DNA of 64,000 nt from Lishizhenia sp965656535 (GCA_965656535.1 CBFHKX010000001.1:558001-622000); one strand, 5' to 3'. Positions 32,747 to 41,019 are shown, numbered from the stretch's first letter. The notes: generated by a model from the letters alone, not told the origin. Program-made: numbers and translations.

Positions 32747-32800
32747 AGTCAGTTCGAGTGTTTCTTATTTTTGATAAAAAATAATAAATGTATCGAGAAC
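32747..32800 (+). repeat. Palindromic intergenic repeat, copy 1
   Basis: Starts AGTCAGTTCGAGTG and ends TATCGAGAAC, enclosing an AT-rich inverted repeat (TTTCTTATTTTT...AAAAAATAA). Part of a three-copy set in the 657-bp gene-free stretch 32626-33282, in which I see no gene. Confidence 0.65.
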
Positions 32801-32907
32801 CATAACGTAAGTTCACTTCTCAATACCAATTCCCTAAAAACGATTTGCAATAGTTTTTACGTTAATTCAATTGAAGAGACAATTGTTTTTTCATTTTCTA
32901 TTAATTC

Positions 32908-32962
32908 TAGTCATTTCGAGTGTTTCTTATTTTTGATAAAAAATAAGAAATGTATCGAGAAC
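32908..32962 (+). repeat. Palindromic intergenic repeat, copy 2
   Basis: Same ends (AGTCATTTCGAGTG and TATCGAGAAC) with an inner stem close to copy 1 (TTTCTTATTTTT / AAAAATAAGAAA). Confidence 0.65.
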
Positions 32963-33184
32963 CACAACGTTTGTTAATTCGTTAAACATTTAAAAGTAAT
33001 AAACAGTAGCTTACTTCACGTTCACCGAGCTTAAATTGCTTTTCACCTAAAAAGCAAAACAAGCAGCTTGTTTTAAACTTTACTTTGCATCTGAAATAAG
33101 TTATTGTATATTCAAATTTAATTTTGCCAGAATTGATAAGAATAAAAAAACAATAAAAGTTTAATAAATAGAATGTATAATGTT

Positions 33185-33234
33185 AGTCAGTTCGAGTGTT
33201 ATCACTTTGATAAAAGTGATAATGTATCGAGAAC
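33185..33234 (+). repeat. Palindromic intergenic repeat, copy 3
   Basis: Same ends as copies 1 and 2 (AGTCAGTTCGAGTG, TATCGAGAAC) but a different, perfectly paired inner stem (TTATCACTTT and AAAGTGATAA). It lies 48 bp before the DGR target start. Confidence 0.65.
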
Positions 33235-33282
33235 AAGACACATAAAGTACCGTCTACTATTTAAGCTCAAAAATTACAAAAC

Positions 33283-34794
33283 ATGAAAAAATTACAAATT
33301 AGTGTAAAAGCCTTATTGGTTGGAGCATTTATTTTTGGAGCAAGTAGCTTAGCTACAGCTCAAAACATAGGGATTAACTCTACAGGAGCAACGCCAGACG
33401 CCTCTGCAGCTTTAGACGTAAGTGCAAGCGATAAAGGAATGTTAGTTCCACGTGTTGCTTTAACAGGAACAAACGATGCAACTACAATTGCAACACCAGC
33501 AACAAGTTTGTTAGTATACAATACTGCTACAGCAGGTGACGTTACCCCAGGTTATTACTATTTCGACGGCGCTATCTGGCAACGTATGGTTTCTGGAGCA
33601 TCTGTTGGAACTGACGACCAAAACATAACAGGATCTAGTTTATCTGGAACCAACCTTACTATAGGGATAGAAGGTGGAACAAGCCAAGTAGTTAATTTAG
33701 CTGGTTTGCAAGATGGTACAGGTACTGATAGCCAAACATTAAATTTAACTGGTAGTACATTAAGTATTAGTGGAGGAAACAGCGTAACGTTAACAGATAA
33801 CGTAAACGATGCCGATGCCGATGTAACCAATGAAATACAATCATTAAGTATTTCTGGTAGTACAGTTTCTTTGTCTAATGGAGGAGGTAGCGTAGCAATA
33901 CCTTCAAGTGCCGATAATTTGGGTAATCATACCGCTACTCAAAACCTTAATTTGGCAACAAGTAAGTTAGTTGGTAACGGTGGTAGTACTGGTATTTTAA
34001 TTCAGAGTGATGGTCATACGCGTGTTGAGAATTTGCCTCAATACACTCAGTCTACTGATACTTTGTTGGTTGTTGCTGACAATTTGGGGAACTTGCACAA
34101 TATATCTTTAGATTCTTTAGCCGCGATCTTGATCCGTGATTATGGAGTTCAGGGCGTTCCAGATTTAGCCGATAGTTATCCTTCAGGTGCTGTTTTTTGT
34201 GTAAGTGGTCCAACTGTTATTGTAGATGTAACCAACCCTAGCACAGGAAAGACATGGATGGATAGAAACTTAGGGGCATCTCAAGTAGCCACAAGTAGCA
34301 CAGATGCAGCTGCATCTGGAGATTTGTACCAATGGGGGCGCCCAACCGATGGCCACCAGTGTAGAACAAGCAATACTACAGCAACCAATGCTACTACAGA
34401 CACTCCAGGTCATGGAGATTTTATACTAGAAGGTAGTTCTCCTTTTGATTGGCGAGTACCACAAAATGATAATCTATGGCAAGGTGTAAATGGAGTAAAC
34501 AATCCATGTCCTAGCGGATATAGAATCCCAACAGAAGCAGAGCTAAACGCAGAGCGTTTAAGTTGGAATACCAACAACAGTGCAGGAGCATTTGGCTCAC
34601 CGCTTAAGTTTCCTGTCGCAGGCTACCGTAACCTCAGTAATGGTACGCTCTACGGTGTAGGTACCGACGGGTACTATTGGTCTAGTACGGTTAGTGGTAC
34701 GGACGCCCGTACCTTGTACATCAACAGTAGTACTGCCAGCATGGACAGTTACGCCAGAGCAGAGGGGTTTTCAGTACGTTGTATTAAGGATTGA
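33283..34794 (+). CDS. DGR target: secreted FISUMP/C-type-lectin-like protein
   Basis: A 503-residue protein: signal peptide 1-27 (GASSLATAQ), a low-complexity Ser/Thr/Gly/Asn-rich stalk (28-290) like that of Bacteroidota adhesins, then a FISUMP (Fibrobacter succinogenes major paralogous) domain from about 305 (TGKTWMDRNLGA, GDLYQWGRPTDGH, CPSGYRIPTEAEL). This domain has a C-type-lectin/FGE-related fold used as scaffold by many DGR targets. Residues 443-503 are the variable repeat (ending FSVRCIKD). Asn-derived codons give Tyr, Leu, Gly, Asp, Thr, Ser, Ala and Glu at 15 positions. No C-terminal sorting domain or lipobox is present, so how it is held at the surface is unclear. The ligand is unknown. 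Confidence 0.88.
   Translation: MKKLQISVKALLVGAFIFGASSLATAQNIGINSTGATPDASAALDVSASDKGMLVPRVALTGTNDATTIATPATSLLVYNTATAGDVTPGYYYFDGAIWQRMVSGASVGTDDQNITGSSLSGTNLTIGIEGGTSQVVNLAGLQDGTGTDSQTLNLTGSTLSISGGNSVTLTDNVNDADADVTNEIQSLSISGSTVSLSNGGGSVAIPSSADNLGNHTATQNLNLATSKLVGNGGSTGILIQSDGHTRVENLPQYTQSTDTLLVVADNLGNLHNISLDSLAAILIRDYGVQGVPDLADSYPSGAVFCVSGPTVIVDVTNPSTGKTWMDRNLGASQVATSSTDAAASGDLYQWGRPTDGHQCRTSNTTATNATTDTPGHGDFILEGSSPFDWRVPQNDNLWQGVNGVNNPCPSGYRIPTEAELNAERLSWNTNNSAGAFGSPLKFPVAGYRNLSNGTLYGVGTDGYYWSSTVSGTDARTLYINSSTASMDSYARAEGFSVRCIKD
34609..34794 (+). repeat. DGR variable repeat (VR)
   Basis: A 186-bp copy of the template repeat at 37165-37350 (offset 2,556 bp), forming the last 61 codons plus stop of the target gene. 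Hand alignment gives 23 mismatches; 21 are adenines in the template (10 to G, 6 to T, 5 to C). The two exceptions are 34720 (template T, here A) and 34764 (template C, here G). The final 28 bases before the stop-codon change are identical and are the candidate initiation-of-mutagenic-homing region. Confidence 0.93.
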
Positions 34795-34810
34795 CACTTT
34801 ATACTTTTAC

Positions 34811-34826
34811 GGTCGCGATAGCGATT
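34811..34826 (+). other. Candidate DGR hairpin 1, downstream of VR
   Basis: TCGC and GCGA arms around a GATA loop, extendable to six pairs with two G-T pairs, starting 16 bp after the VR. A GATA loop fits the GRNA tetraloop pattern described for target-site hairpins in other DGRs. The stem is short. Confidence 0.4.
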
Positions 34827-34869
34827 GTATGTCCCTTTACATTGAGCATTTGCGAAATGTGTCACTTTA

Positions 34870-34896
34870 CCATACCATCCCGCTAGGGTGGTATGG
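34870..34896 (+). other. Candidate DGR hairpin 2 (strong)
   Basis: An 11-pair stem (CCATACCATCCC with GGGTGGTATGG, one bulged T) with a GCTA loop, 75 bp past the VR. A 9-bp inverted repeat (CTTTACATT 34835-34843, AATGTAAAG 34922-34930) encloses it. A terminator is unlikely because no T-run follows. Confidence 0.5.
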
Positions 34897-34947
34897 TTGT
34901 ATAGGGGAGTAGTATCGTAAAAATGTAAAGTAGATATAAAGGATATA

Positions 34948-34962
34948 AACCGCGAAGCGGTT
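34948..34962 (+). other. Small GC hairpin before MutS-like gene
   Basis: AACCGC GAA GCGGTT, six perfect pairs, 18 bp upstream of the ATG of the next gene. It could shape translation of the DGR operon; no function shown. Confidence 0.35.
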
Positions 34963-34980
34963 GAAAATTGAAAATACCCC

Positions 34981-35466
34981 ATGAAAATCACAAAAAAAAT
35001 AGAATTAGCTTCTGATAGTAATAGATTAGTACTACACAAAGAAGGGTTATTTTATAAGGCTTATAACGAAAATGCAAAGCTTTTTGTAGAGTATATAAAC
35101 CAATACAAAGTTTCTGCAAAATATATAAAGTTGGTAAAACAAACTGTTTTTAGTATAGGTTTTCCTTCTGTATCATTAATTTCTAATATAGAGAAAATAG
35201 AAAAAAAGCTAGAGGGAAAACAGTTAGACTCTACATTAAATACGATTGTGTTTTCAATTCCTAATGTCAATAAATCAGAGGGGTATCTGGAGTGGAAAGA
35301 GCAGCAAACACGATTAGCTAAAGAGAATGAAGCTATACAAGAAACAGGAAGTAATAAAAAAAAATTTATAAAGTTAGTAACGATGTTGAATACTTTTGAG
35401 TTGGTAAATCATACCCCTATGGAAGCGATGAATTTTATACAAGAATTAAAAAACGAATACACTTAA
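34981..35466 (+). CDS. DGR accessory protein, MutS domain-I-like (MSL)
   Basis: A 161-residue protein. Residues about 18-75 (LHKEGLFYKAYNENAKLFVE...LVKQTVFSIGFPSVSL) resemble the mismatch-recognition domain I of MutS (FYEAFGEDA-type motif followed by the GIP/GFP strand). There is no ATPase domain. MutS-like small proteins are reported accessory genes of some DGRs. Its stop overlaps the RT start (TAATG), so it is translated with the RT. The family call is by eye and moderate; a role in template or target handling is inferred. Confidence 0.6.
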   Translation: MKITKKIELASDSNRLVLHKEGLFYKAYNENAKLFVEYINQYKVSAKYIKLVKQTVFSIGFPSVSLISNIEKIEKKLEGKQLDSTLNTIVFSIPNVNKSEGYLEWKEQQTRLAKENEAIQETGSNKKKFIKLVTMLNTFELVNHTPMEAMNFIQELKNEYT

Positions 35467-36695
35467 TGAATAAAGAAAAAGACGATTATTCCACTTTATT
35501 ATATCAGTTGCATATGTCATACAAACATGCACGAAAAAACAAACGTAATACCCATAACCAGTTAGCTTTTGAATTGAACCAAGAAGAAGAATTATCTAAA
35601 TTAGCAGAATCGATACAAACTGGCAGTTATAAACCAAAACCATCAATAGCTTTTATTGTGTTTAAGCCAGTACAGCGCGAAATATTTGCAGCAGATTTTT
35701 CAGATAGGGTTGTACATCATCTAATATATCGGTGTATTTATGGTTTTATAGATAAGCAGTTAATAAATGATGCTTATAGTTGCCGAAAAAACAAAGGAAC
35801 ATTATATGGTATAAATAGGGTAGATAAACATATACGTTCTTGTACCCAAAATTATACAAAAAATGCCTCAATTTTAAAATTAGATGTAGAAGGTTATTTT
35901 ATGAATATGAAGCATCAAATTATATTCGATAAAATACTGGCTTTACTCCCTATTAATAAAACTCTTTTTCTTGGGTTACAAAAAGAGGTAATAGTTTTTT
36001 TACTACACCAAACAATATTTAATAATGTGGTAGAAAATTGTAAGATAAAAGGAAGTAAAAACGATTGGAGAGGTTTACCGCCAAGCAAAAGTTTATTCAA
36101 TAAACCTCATGGTATAGGTTTACCTATAGGTAATTTAACTTCTCAAGTTTTTGGTAATGTGTACCTAAACGATTTAGATCATTTTATAAAAGAGCAGCTG
36201 AAAATAAAACATTATGGCAGGTATGTAGATGATATGGTGTTTGTGCATAGCGATAGAACTTATTTACAATCTATCAAACCAAAAATCCAATTCCAATTAA
36301 CAAGTATAGGAATGAATCTTCATCCTAGAAAAATTGTATTGCAAGATTATACAAAAGGAGTTTTGTTTTTGGGACAGTATATAAAGCCTTATAGAAAATA
36401 TATAAGTAACCGTACGAAAGATAGTTTTTATAAGGCTATACGTAGCGTAAATAATATTTTAAATCAAAATGAACACTTAGCTTGGAAAGAAGTAAAATCT
36501 ATAGCATCGTTAATCAATTCATATTTGGGAATATTAAAACATGCTAACACCTATTTTTTAAGAAAAAGTATGTTAAATAAATTAGTTAAAAGATTTTACG
36601 ATTTTTTCTTAGTCTCAAAAGAGTATAGAAAAATAACAATTAATACTAAATTTTGGGAATGGCATTGTTTACCAACTTACCAGTATATAAGCTAG
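35466..36695 (+). CDS. DGR reverse transcriptase
   Basis: A 409-residue RT with the fingers/palm motifs in order: Asp140 in ILKLDVEGYF, the DGR-typical GLPIGNLTSQVFGNVYLNDL at about 218 (the G-x-x-x-S-Q form that separates DGR RTs from group II intron and retron enzymes), and the catalytic YVDD at 253-256, then the thumb region (FLGQYIKPYRKYIS). It copies the template RNA and misincorporates at adenines, and the cDNA then replaces the VR. No maturase or endonuclease domain is present, as expected. Overlaps the MutS-like gene by 1 bp and the avd gene by 43 bp. Confidence 0.93.
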   Translation: MNKEKDDYSTLLYQLHMSYKHARKNKRNTHNQLAFELNQEEELSKLAESIQTGSYKPKPSIAFIVFKPVQREIFAADFSDRVVHHLIYRCIYGFIDKQLINDAYSCRKNKGTLYGINRVDKHIRSCTQNYTKNASILKLDVEGYFMNMKHQIIFDKILALLPINKTLFLGLQKEVIVFLLHQTIFNNVVENCKIKGSKNDWRGLPPSKSLFNKPHGIGLPIGNLTSQVFGNVYLNDLDHFIKEQLKIKHYGRYVDDMVFVHSDRTYLQSIKPKIQFQLTSIGMNLHPRKIVLQDYTKGVLFLGQYIKPYRKYISNRTKDSFYKAIRSVNNILNQNEHLAWKEVKSIASLINSYLGILKHANTYFLRKSMLNKLVKRFYDFFLVSKEYRKITINTKFWEWHCLPTYQYIS

Positions 36696-37030
36696 GTTAT
36701 GATTTACTCATAGAAATATATAAGCGCACAAAATTATTTTCTAAAGAGTATAAATATACAATAGGAGAACAATTAAAAAAAGAAACATTACAGCTTTTAA
36801 TAGCTATTTATAAAGCCAATAAAAGTAAAGCCAAAGATAGAATCTTGTATATTGAAACTGCAAGACAACATTTAGAAGTAGTGCGATTACTACTTCGTTT
36901 AACAAAAGATTTGCAAGTATTAGGTGTAAAAAGCTTTGTTTATCTAAATATGCAAGCAGAACAATTGTCTATACAGTTAGTTGCTTGGCAAAAATATGCT
37001 GTGAGAGCTGGTAAGGTTAATAATAATTAA
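36653..37030 (+). CDS. avd: Avd-like DGR accessory protein
   Basis: A 125-residue, all-helical basic protein (NLPVYKLGYDLLIEIYKRTKLFSKEYKYTIGEQL...ARQHLEVVRLLLRLTKDL). It matches the S23/Avd four-helix-bundle family that assembles as a pentamer, binds the RT and template RNA and is needed for mutagenic homing. The ATG at 36653 gives a 43-bp overlap with the RT; a second ATG lies two codons in. It lies between RT and template, an order different from the phage BPP-1 arrangement. Confidence 0.85.
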   Translation: MGMALFTNLPVYKLGYDLLIEIYKRTKLFSKEYKYTIGEQLKKETLQLLIAIYKANKSKAKDRILYIETARQHLEVVRLLLRLTKDLQVLGVKSFVYLNMQAEQLSIQLVAWQKYAVRAGKVNNN

Positions 37031-37115
37031 GCTTATTGGGAGGGCAGTTTTATAATCCTAACATATCTCTTTTCTCTCGATTATTATATAGGGAAAAGGA
37101 CAGATTTAAATAATA

Positions 37116-37146
37116 ATTGTAAAAATAGTTTTATTGCTTTTACAAT
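37116..37146 (+). other. Hairpin upstream of template repeat
   Basis: Nine perfect A/T-rich pairs (ATTGTAAAA 37116-37124, TTTTACAAT 37138-37146) with a 13-nt loop, ending 18 bp before the template repeat. Could be part of the folded template RNA or a weak processing site. Confidence 0.4.
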
Positions 37147-37164
37147 ATGATAGTATATGTTCAA

Positions 37165-37350
37165 TTTCCTGTCGCAGGCAACCGTAACAACAGTAATGGT
37201 ACGCTCAACAATGTAGGTACAAACGGGAACTATTGGTCTAGTACGGTTAGTGGTACAAACGCCCGTAACTTGAACTTCAACAGTAGTAATGCCAACATGA
37301 ACAGTAACAACAGAGCAAACGGGTTTTCAGTACGTTGTATTAAGGATTAA
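37165..37350 (+). repeat. DGR template repeat (TR)
   Basis: The 186-bp repeat matches the VR except mainly at adenines. It is rich in AAC/AAT codons in the target frame, so adenine mutagenesis yields many residues, including Tyr, Ser, Asp, Thr, Gly and Ala. It is downstream of avd on the same strand as the RT and target. A short frame (37147-37350) runs through it, but it is a consequence of the repeat and not a gene. The gene-free stretch 37031-37476 otherwise holds only the hairpin at 37116. Confidence 0.93.
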
Positions 37351-37476
37351 TGTATAAAAAGTCAATAGTTATGTTTGTATCATAATTTATTGGCTTTTTT
37401 ATAATTAAAGTGTAGTTTTGGTCCGAAAATTGATGTAATATCATCAAATTAACTAAGTCAACTAAAAAAGAATCAA

Positions 37477-38859
37477 ATGAAAACGATACCAACTTTATTT
37501 TTAATGGTACTAACCAGTATTTTTGTTTATTCTCAGCAACTAAAAGGAGGATTGCCTGCACATAAATTTCAACAAATAAAACTATATAGTTACCAAGGTT
37601 TTGGTAGTCAGTTGCAAGATAGTAGCATAGTAGATAGTTTAGGGAGTTTTACTCTTTCTTATACTTCAGATATTTTAGGTATGGGCTATTTACAAACAAC
37701 AGACAAATCTGTATTGCCTGTTGTGTTGCAATCGCAATCTTTTACACTGCAAGGTGTGCACTTGCAAGATAAAGAGCAGTTGGTTTTCAAAAATAGTTTA
37801 GAAAATAGCAGTTATTACAATTACCAACAATTGCACGACGAAAGAGAATCATTGTTATCTGGTTGGAAATATTTGCTACAACAATACCAAAAATCTGTAA
37901 CCTACCACAATTCGCAAACGGATATAGCACTCATAAACAAAAAGATTAGTAATTTGAATATTCAAGATAGTTTGCAAATAAGAGGTATGCAAACAAGTGT
38001 TTTTTCAAAATACATTATACCCATTCAAAATTTGGTGCAATCAGTATCTACTACCGCAAAATACTACCCACAAGAAATACCTCAAAAAATAATTCAGTTT
38101 CGTGCCATAGACTATACCAATAGCTATTTGTATTACAGTGGTTTACTTAACGATGTTTTGGAATCGCATTATTGGCTAATCGAAAATAGTGGTTTGCCTT
38201 TAGATAGTGTGTTTATAGAAATGAATAAGTCGACGGACTATTTATTAGAAAGTCTTCAAAAAGATGAAAAAATATTTAACGAAGTTACCGATTACCTATT
38301 CGATTTGTTAGAAAAACACAGTTTGTTCAAAGCTTCAGAATATCTAGCTTTAAAAGTGCTAACACAAAATAGTTGTACCATAAATAATGATTTGGCCAAT
38401 CAATTAGAAACTTACCGAGCTATGAAAGTAGGAAACAAAGCTAAAGATATACTCTTTTCGGGAGTAACAGTACAGCAAGGAATAGAACTCAAAAAACGTA
38501 CAAAATTAAGCGATATAAAATCGAATTACAAATTAGTAATGTTCGGTGCAAGTTGGTGTCCTAAATGTACAGAAGAGTTACCTCAAGCTAGCTTATTTTA
38601 CAATAAGTGGAAAGAAAAAGGAGTGGATGTTTTTTTTGTATCGTTAGATAATAATAAAGAAGATTATATGAATTTTGTGAGAAGTTTTCCGTTTTTATCT
38701 ACTTGCGATTTTAAGCAATGGAATACGGAAGCAGCCAAAGATTATTATGTTTTTTCAACGCCAACACTATTTTTACTAGATAAAAAGAATAAAATAGTTT
38801 TAAGACCATATTCTATAGAGCAAGTAGACGCTTGGATTGACTTTTATATTAAAAAATAA
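37477..38859 (+). CDS. Secreted TlpA-like thioredoxin-fold protein
   Basis: A 460-residue protein with a signal peptide (ending FVYSQ), a beta-rich N-terminal region like the DUF4369 domain, a long helical middle, and a C-terminal thioredoxin domain with active site CPKC in FGASWCPKCTEELPQ and cis-Pro in FSTPTLFLLDK. Such TlpA-like proteins reduce or isomerise disulfides in the periplasm. It is 126 bp after the template repeat. A motif shared with two adhesin genes lies upstream at about 37413-37436. No link to the DGR is shown. Confidence 0.75.
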   Translation: MKTIPTLFLMVLTSIFVYSQQLKGGLPAHKFQQIKLYSYQGFGSQLQDSSIVDSLGSFTLSYTSDILGMGYLQTTDKSVLPVVLQSQSFTLQGVHLQDKEQLVFKNSLENSSYYNYQQLHDERESLLSGWKYLLQQYQKSVTYHNSQTDIALINKKISNLNIQDSLQIRGMQTSVFSKYIIPIQNLVQSVSTTAKYYPQEIPQKIIQFRAIDYTNSYLYYSGLLNDVLESHYWLIENSGLPLDSVFIEMNKSTDYLLESLQKDEKIFNEVTDYLFDLLEKHSLFKASEYLALKVLTQNSCTINNDLANQLETYRAMKVGNKAKDILFSGVTVQQGIELKKRTKLSDIKSNYKLVMFGASWCPKCTEELPQASLFYNKWKEKGVDVFFVSLDNNKEDYMNFVRSFPFLSTCDFKQWNTEAAKDYYVFSTPTLFLLDKKNKIVLRPYSIEQVDAWIDFYIKK

Positions 38860-39038
38860 AAACTTAGTTTAGGTTTATATTGGCGCTCTATAACTCGATT
38901 TTTTCTGATTATAGACTCTCAACTAACAAATAGAAAACTTCCCTAATGTTCAATTAATCGAGTTTTCTGAGTAATAATCATAAGCTCAAGCCGAAGTTTG
39001 TTTATTTAAATAATTTATTCCTTATAGGCTAAATACTC

Positions 39039-39557
39039 CGAGGCTTGCCTCGTGCGAAAAGATTCAGTAATTTTGGGTGTGAGCCCAAGTATTCATATTC
39101 ATAAGAGTCATAATGTTTCCATGTTGATGTACCATTTGGTTTGTTCAACGAAGTATCGACGTTTAGTTCTAAGTTCAAAAGTAGACCGAATATTAAAAGA
39201 GACTTGTGAAGAGATTTCTTACAGATATGAGATTCACTTTTTAGAAATAGGAACAGATAAGGACCATGTACATTATTTGATTCAAAGTGTACCAACTTAT
39301 AGCCCAACTAAAATAGCTAGAATAATAAAAAGTATAACTGCAAGAGAGATTTTTTCTTAAGCTCCCGGAGTTAAACGAGCTTTATGGGGAGGTCAGTTTT
39401 GGGGTAATGGATTTTATATCAATACTGTCGGTAGACATCAAACAGAAAAGGTAATTACTCAATATGTAAAAAATCAAGGAAAGTCTGAGGAGTATGATGT
39501 GTTAAAAATAGATAATCAGTTAAAATTATTCTAAATGCCTCTGGGCTTGCCCCGAGG
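39039..39557 (+). mobile_element. IS200-like element
   Basis: The transposase frame lies between two short hairpins: CGAGGC TT GCCTCG at 39039-39052 and CCTCTGGGC TT GCCCCGAGG at 39538-39557. Subterminal hairpins and no long terminal inverted repeats fit the IS200/IS605 family. Exact ends are not fixed, and the transposase is interrupted. Confidence 0.6.
39052..39534 (+). pseudogene. tnpA: IS200-type Y1 transposase TnpA, internal stop
   Basis: The HUH motif is in GTDKDHVHYLIQSVPTYSP and the catalytic Tyr region is ITQYVKNQG, with the family segment ARIIKSITAREIF. A TAA at 39358-39360 separates AREIFS from APGVKRALWGGQFWGNGFY, in the same frame. The Tyr-bearing half is thus lost from the first product and the element is probably inactive. 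The true start is uncertain (MLMYHLVCSTKYRR is the family-like region); 39052 is a GTG inside the left hairpin. Confidence 0.75.
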
Positions 39558-39630
39558 ATGATTTACTCCTCCTATTGTTTTTTTTAAATTAAAATGAAAT
39601 ATAGTATGTGTTTAAATCTAAAATTAACTA

Positions 39631-39653
39631 AATTTGAGTAGGCAAAATTAAAT
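39631..39653 (+). promoter_or_regulatory. Shared upstream motif, copy before 39731 gene
   Basis: AATTTGAGTAGGCAAAATTA continues to AAT. A close copy lies at 43464-43487 before a paralogous gene and a weaker one near 37413 before the TlpA-like gene. Candidate operator for a shared regulator. Confidence 0.4.
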
Positions 39654-39730
39654 GACACTTGTTTAACGCAAGTATTTGAGTACATAGACTTGTTACATTT
39701 ATTAGTTTTAATAATTGTAAACAAGGAAAA

Positions 39731-40999
39731 ATGCAAATAAAAATAAATTTAGTTATTGGTTTATTGTTGTTTTTTGGGCAAAATTATGCTCAGTTGCAAC
39801 GTTTGGTAATCAATAATAATGGGTATGTAAATATAGAAGGAAGTGGGCATTTAGTTATCTCCAATCCAAATTCAAATGCCATCACTCTACTAGGTACTGG
39901 AGCTAACATTATATCCGAATCAGAACATGATGTTGTTAATTGGAAAGTAGGAACTAACACTGGGGCTTATACCATTCCCTTTACAACAGGTACTGGAGTA
40001 AAAATTCCGTTAACAATAAATGTAAATTCAGCCGGTACAGGCTTAGGTACAATATTGGTTTCAACACATACCGACACAGATGGTGTCGATTCATGGAACA
40101 ATTCAGATTATCTACCAACAGAGGTTTCAAATATGTTTGGAGTAAATGGCTCAGTCAATAATTCGGCGTATGTAATCGATCGATTTTGGAATATAAATGC
40201 ACAAAATTATACAACAAAACCAACTGGTATTATTAGTTTTGGATACAATGATGCCGAACGTTCTCAAGCCGGAAATACAATAGCAACAGGAACATTAAAA
40301 GCACAATATTACAATACAACAAATAACCGTTGGGTTTACCCAAGTATTGGAACAGATGGTTTTCCAACAACAAATGTAACAGGGGTGCCAACAACAAACG
40401 AATTTTTTAAAACTTGGACACTTTCGGAAGTAAATAATCCTTTGCCAGTAGAATTACTAAATTTTACAGCTATAGAAAAACAAGAAGAATATGTGCAATT
40501 AGATTGGACAACTGTATCAGAAATAAATAACGACTATTTTTCAGTTCAAAAGTCCATAGATGGCATCAATTGGCAAGAAATTAACCAAGTACAAGGAGCA
40601 GGAAATAGTTCTCAAACCATAGAGTACACATTAAATGACTACAACCCATTTATTGGAACTTCATATTATCGTTTAGAACAATTTGATTTTAATGGAGACT
40701 CAGAATATTCAGATTTAGAAGCTGTTAATTTTAAAGGGGTAGAAAATATTATTATTTACCCTAACCCAACTAACCAATCTTCTTTTAATATCAAAGCAAA
40801 TAGTTTTATAAATGAAGATTTAACAATTTCGATTTATGATAGTCAAGGTCGTATAGTTTATAATAAAATAAATGAAATTAACAAAGGATCAAATTCACTA
40901 TCTATATCAATAGCACATTTGTCAAAAGGGGTCTATTATGTTCATCTTAGCGGAGTTAATAGATTGCTATATACTCAAAACGAGTTGATTATTCAATAA
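39731..40999 (+). CDS. Type IX-secreted adhesin-like protein (type A sorting domain)
   Basis: A 422-residue protein: signal peptide ending QNYAQ, the N-terminal domain shared with three neighbours (about residues 22-225: LVINNNGYVNIEG, NAITLLGTGANIISESE, NWKVGTNTGAYTIPFTT, IDRFWNINAQNYT), the pre-sorting segment LPVELLNFTAIEKQEEYVQ, then a type A sorting domain (YPNPTNQSSFNIK...LSKGVYYVHLSG). It should be exported by the type IX system and attached at the surface. It is intact. A shared upstream motif lies about 80 bp before the start. Confidence 0.75.
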   Translation: MQIKINLVIGLLLFFGQNYAQLQRLVINNNGYVNIEGSGHLVISNPNSNAITLLGTGANIISESEHDVVNWKVGTNTGAYTIPFTTGTGVKIPLTINVNSAGTGLGTILVSTHTDTDGVDSWNNSDYLPTEVSNMFGVNGSVNNSAYVIDRFWNINAQNYTTKPTGIISFGYNDAERSQAGNTIATGTLKAQYYNTTNNRWVYPSIGTDGFPTTNVTGVPTTNEFFKTWTLSEVNNPLPVELLNFTAIEKQEEYVQLDWTTVSEINNDYFSVQKSIDGINWQEINQVQGAGNSSQTIEYTLNDYNPFIGTSYYRLEQFDFNGDSEYSDLEAVNFKGVENIIIYPNPTNQSSFNIKANSFINEDLTISIYDSQGRIVYNKINEINKGSNSLSISIAHLSKGVYYVHLSGVNRLLYTQNELIIQ

Positions 41000-41019
41000 G
41001 TTACTAATATCGATAGAAA

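Noticed and set aside
32771..32977. A 68-codon frame with an internal duplication
   Set aside because: It simply reads through two palindromic repeats; no start context or domain supports it.
37147..37350. Short open frame across the template repeat as a gene
   Set aside because: It is the non-coding template; its similarity to the target C-terminus follows from the TR/VR relation.
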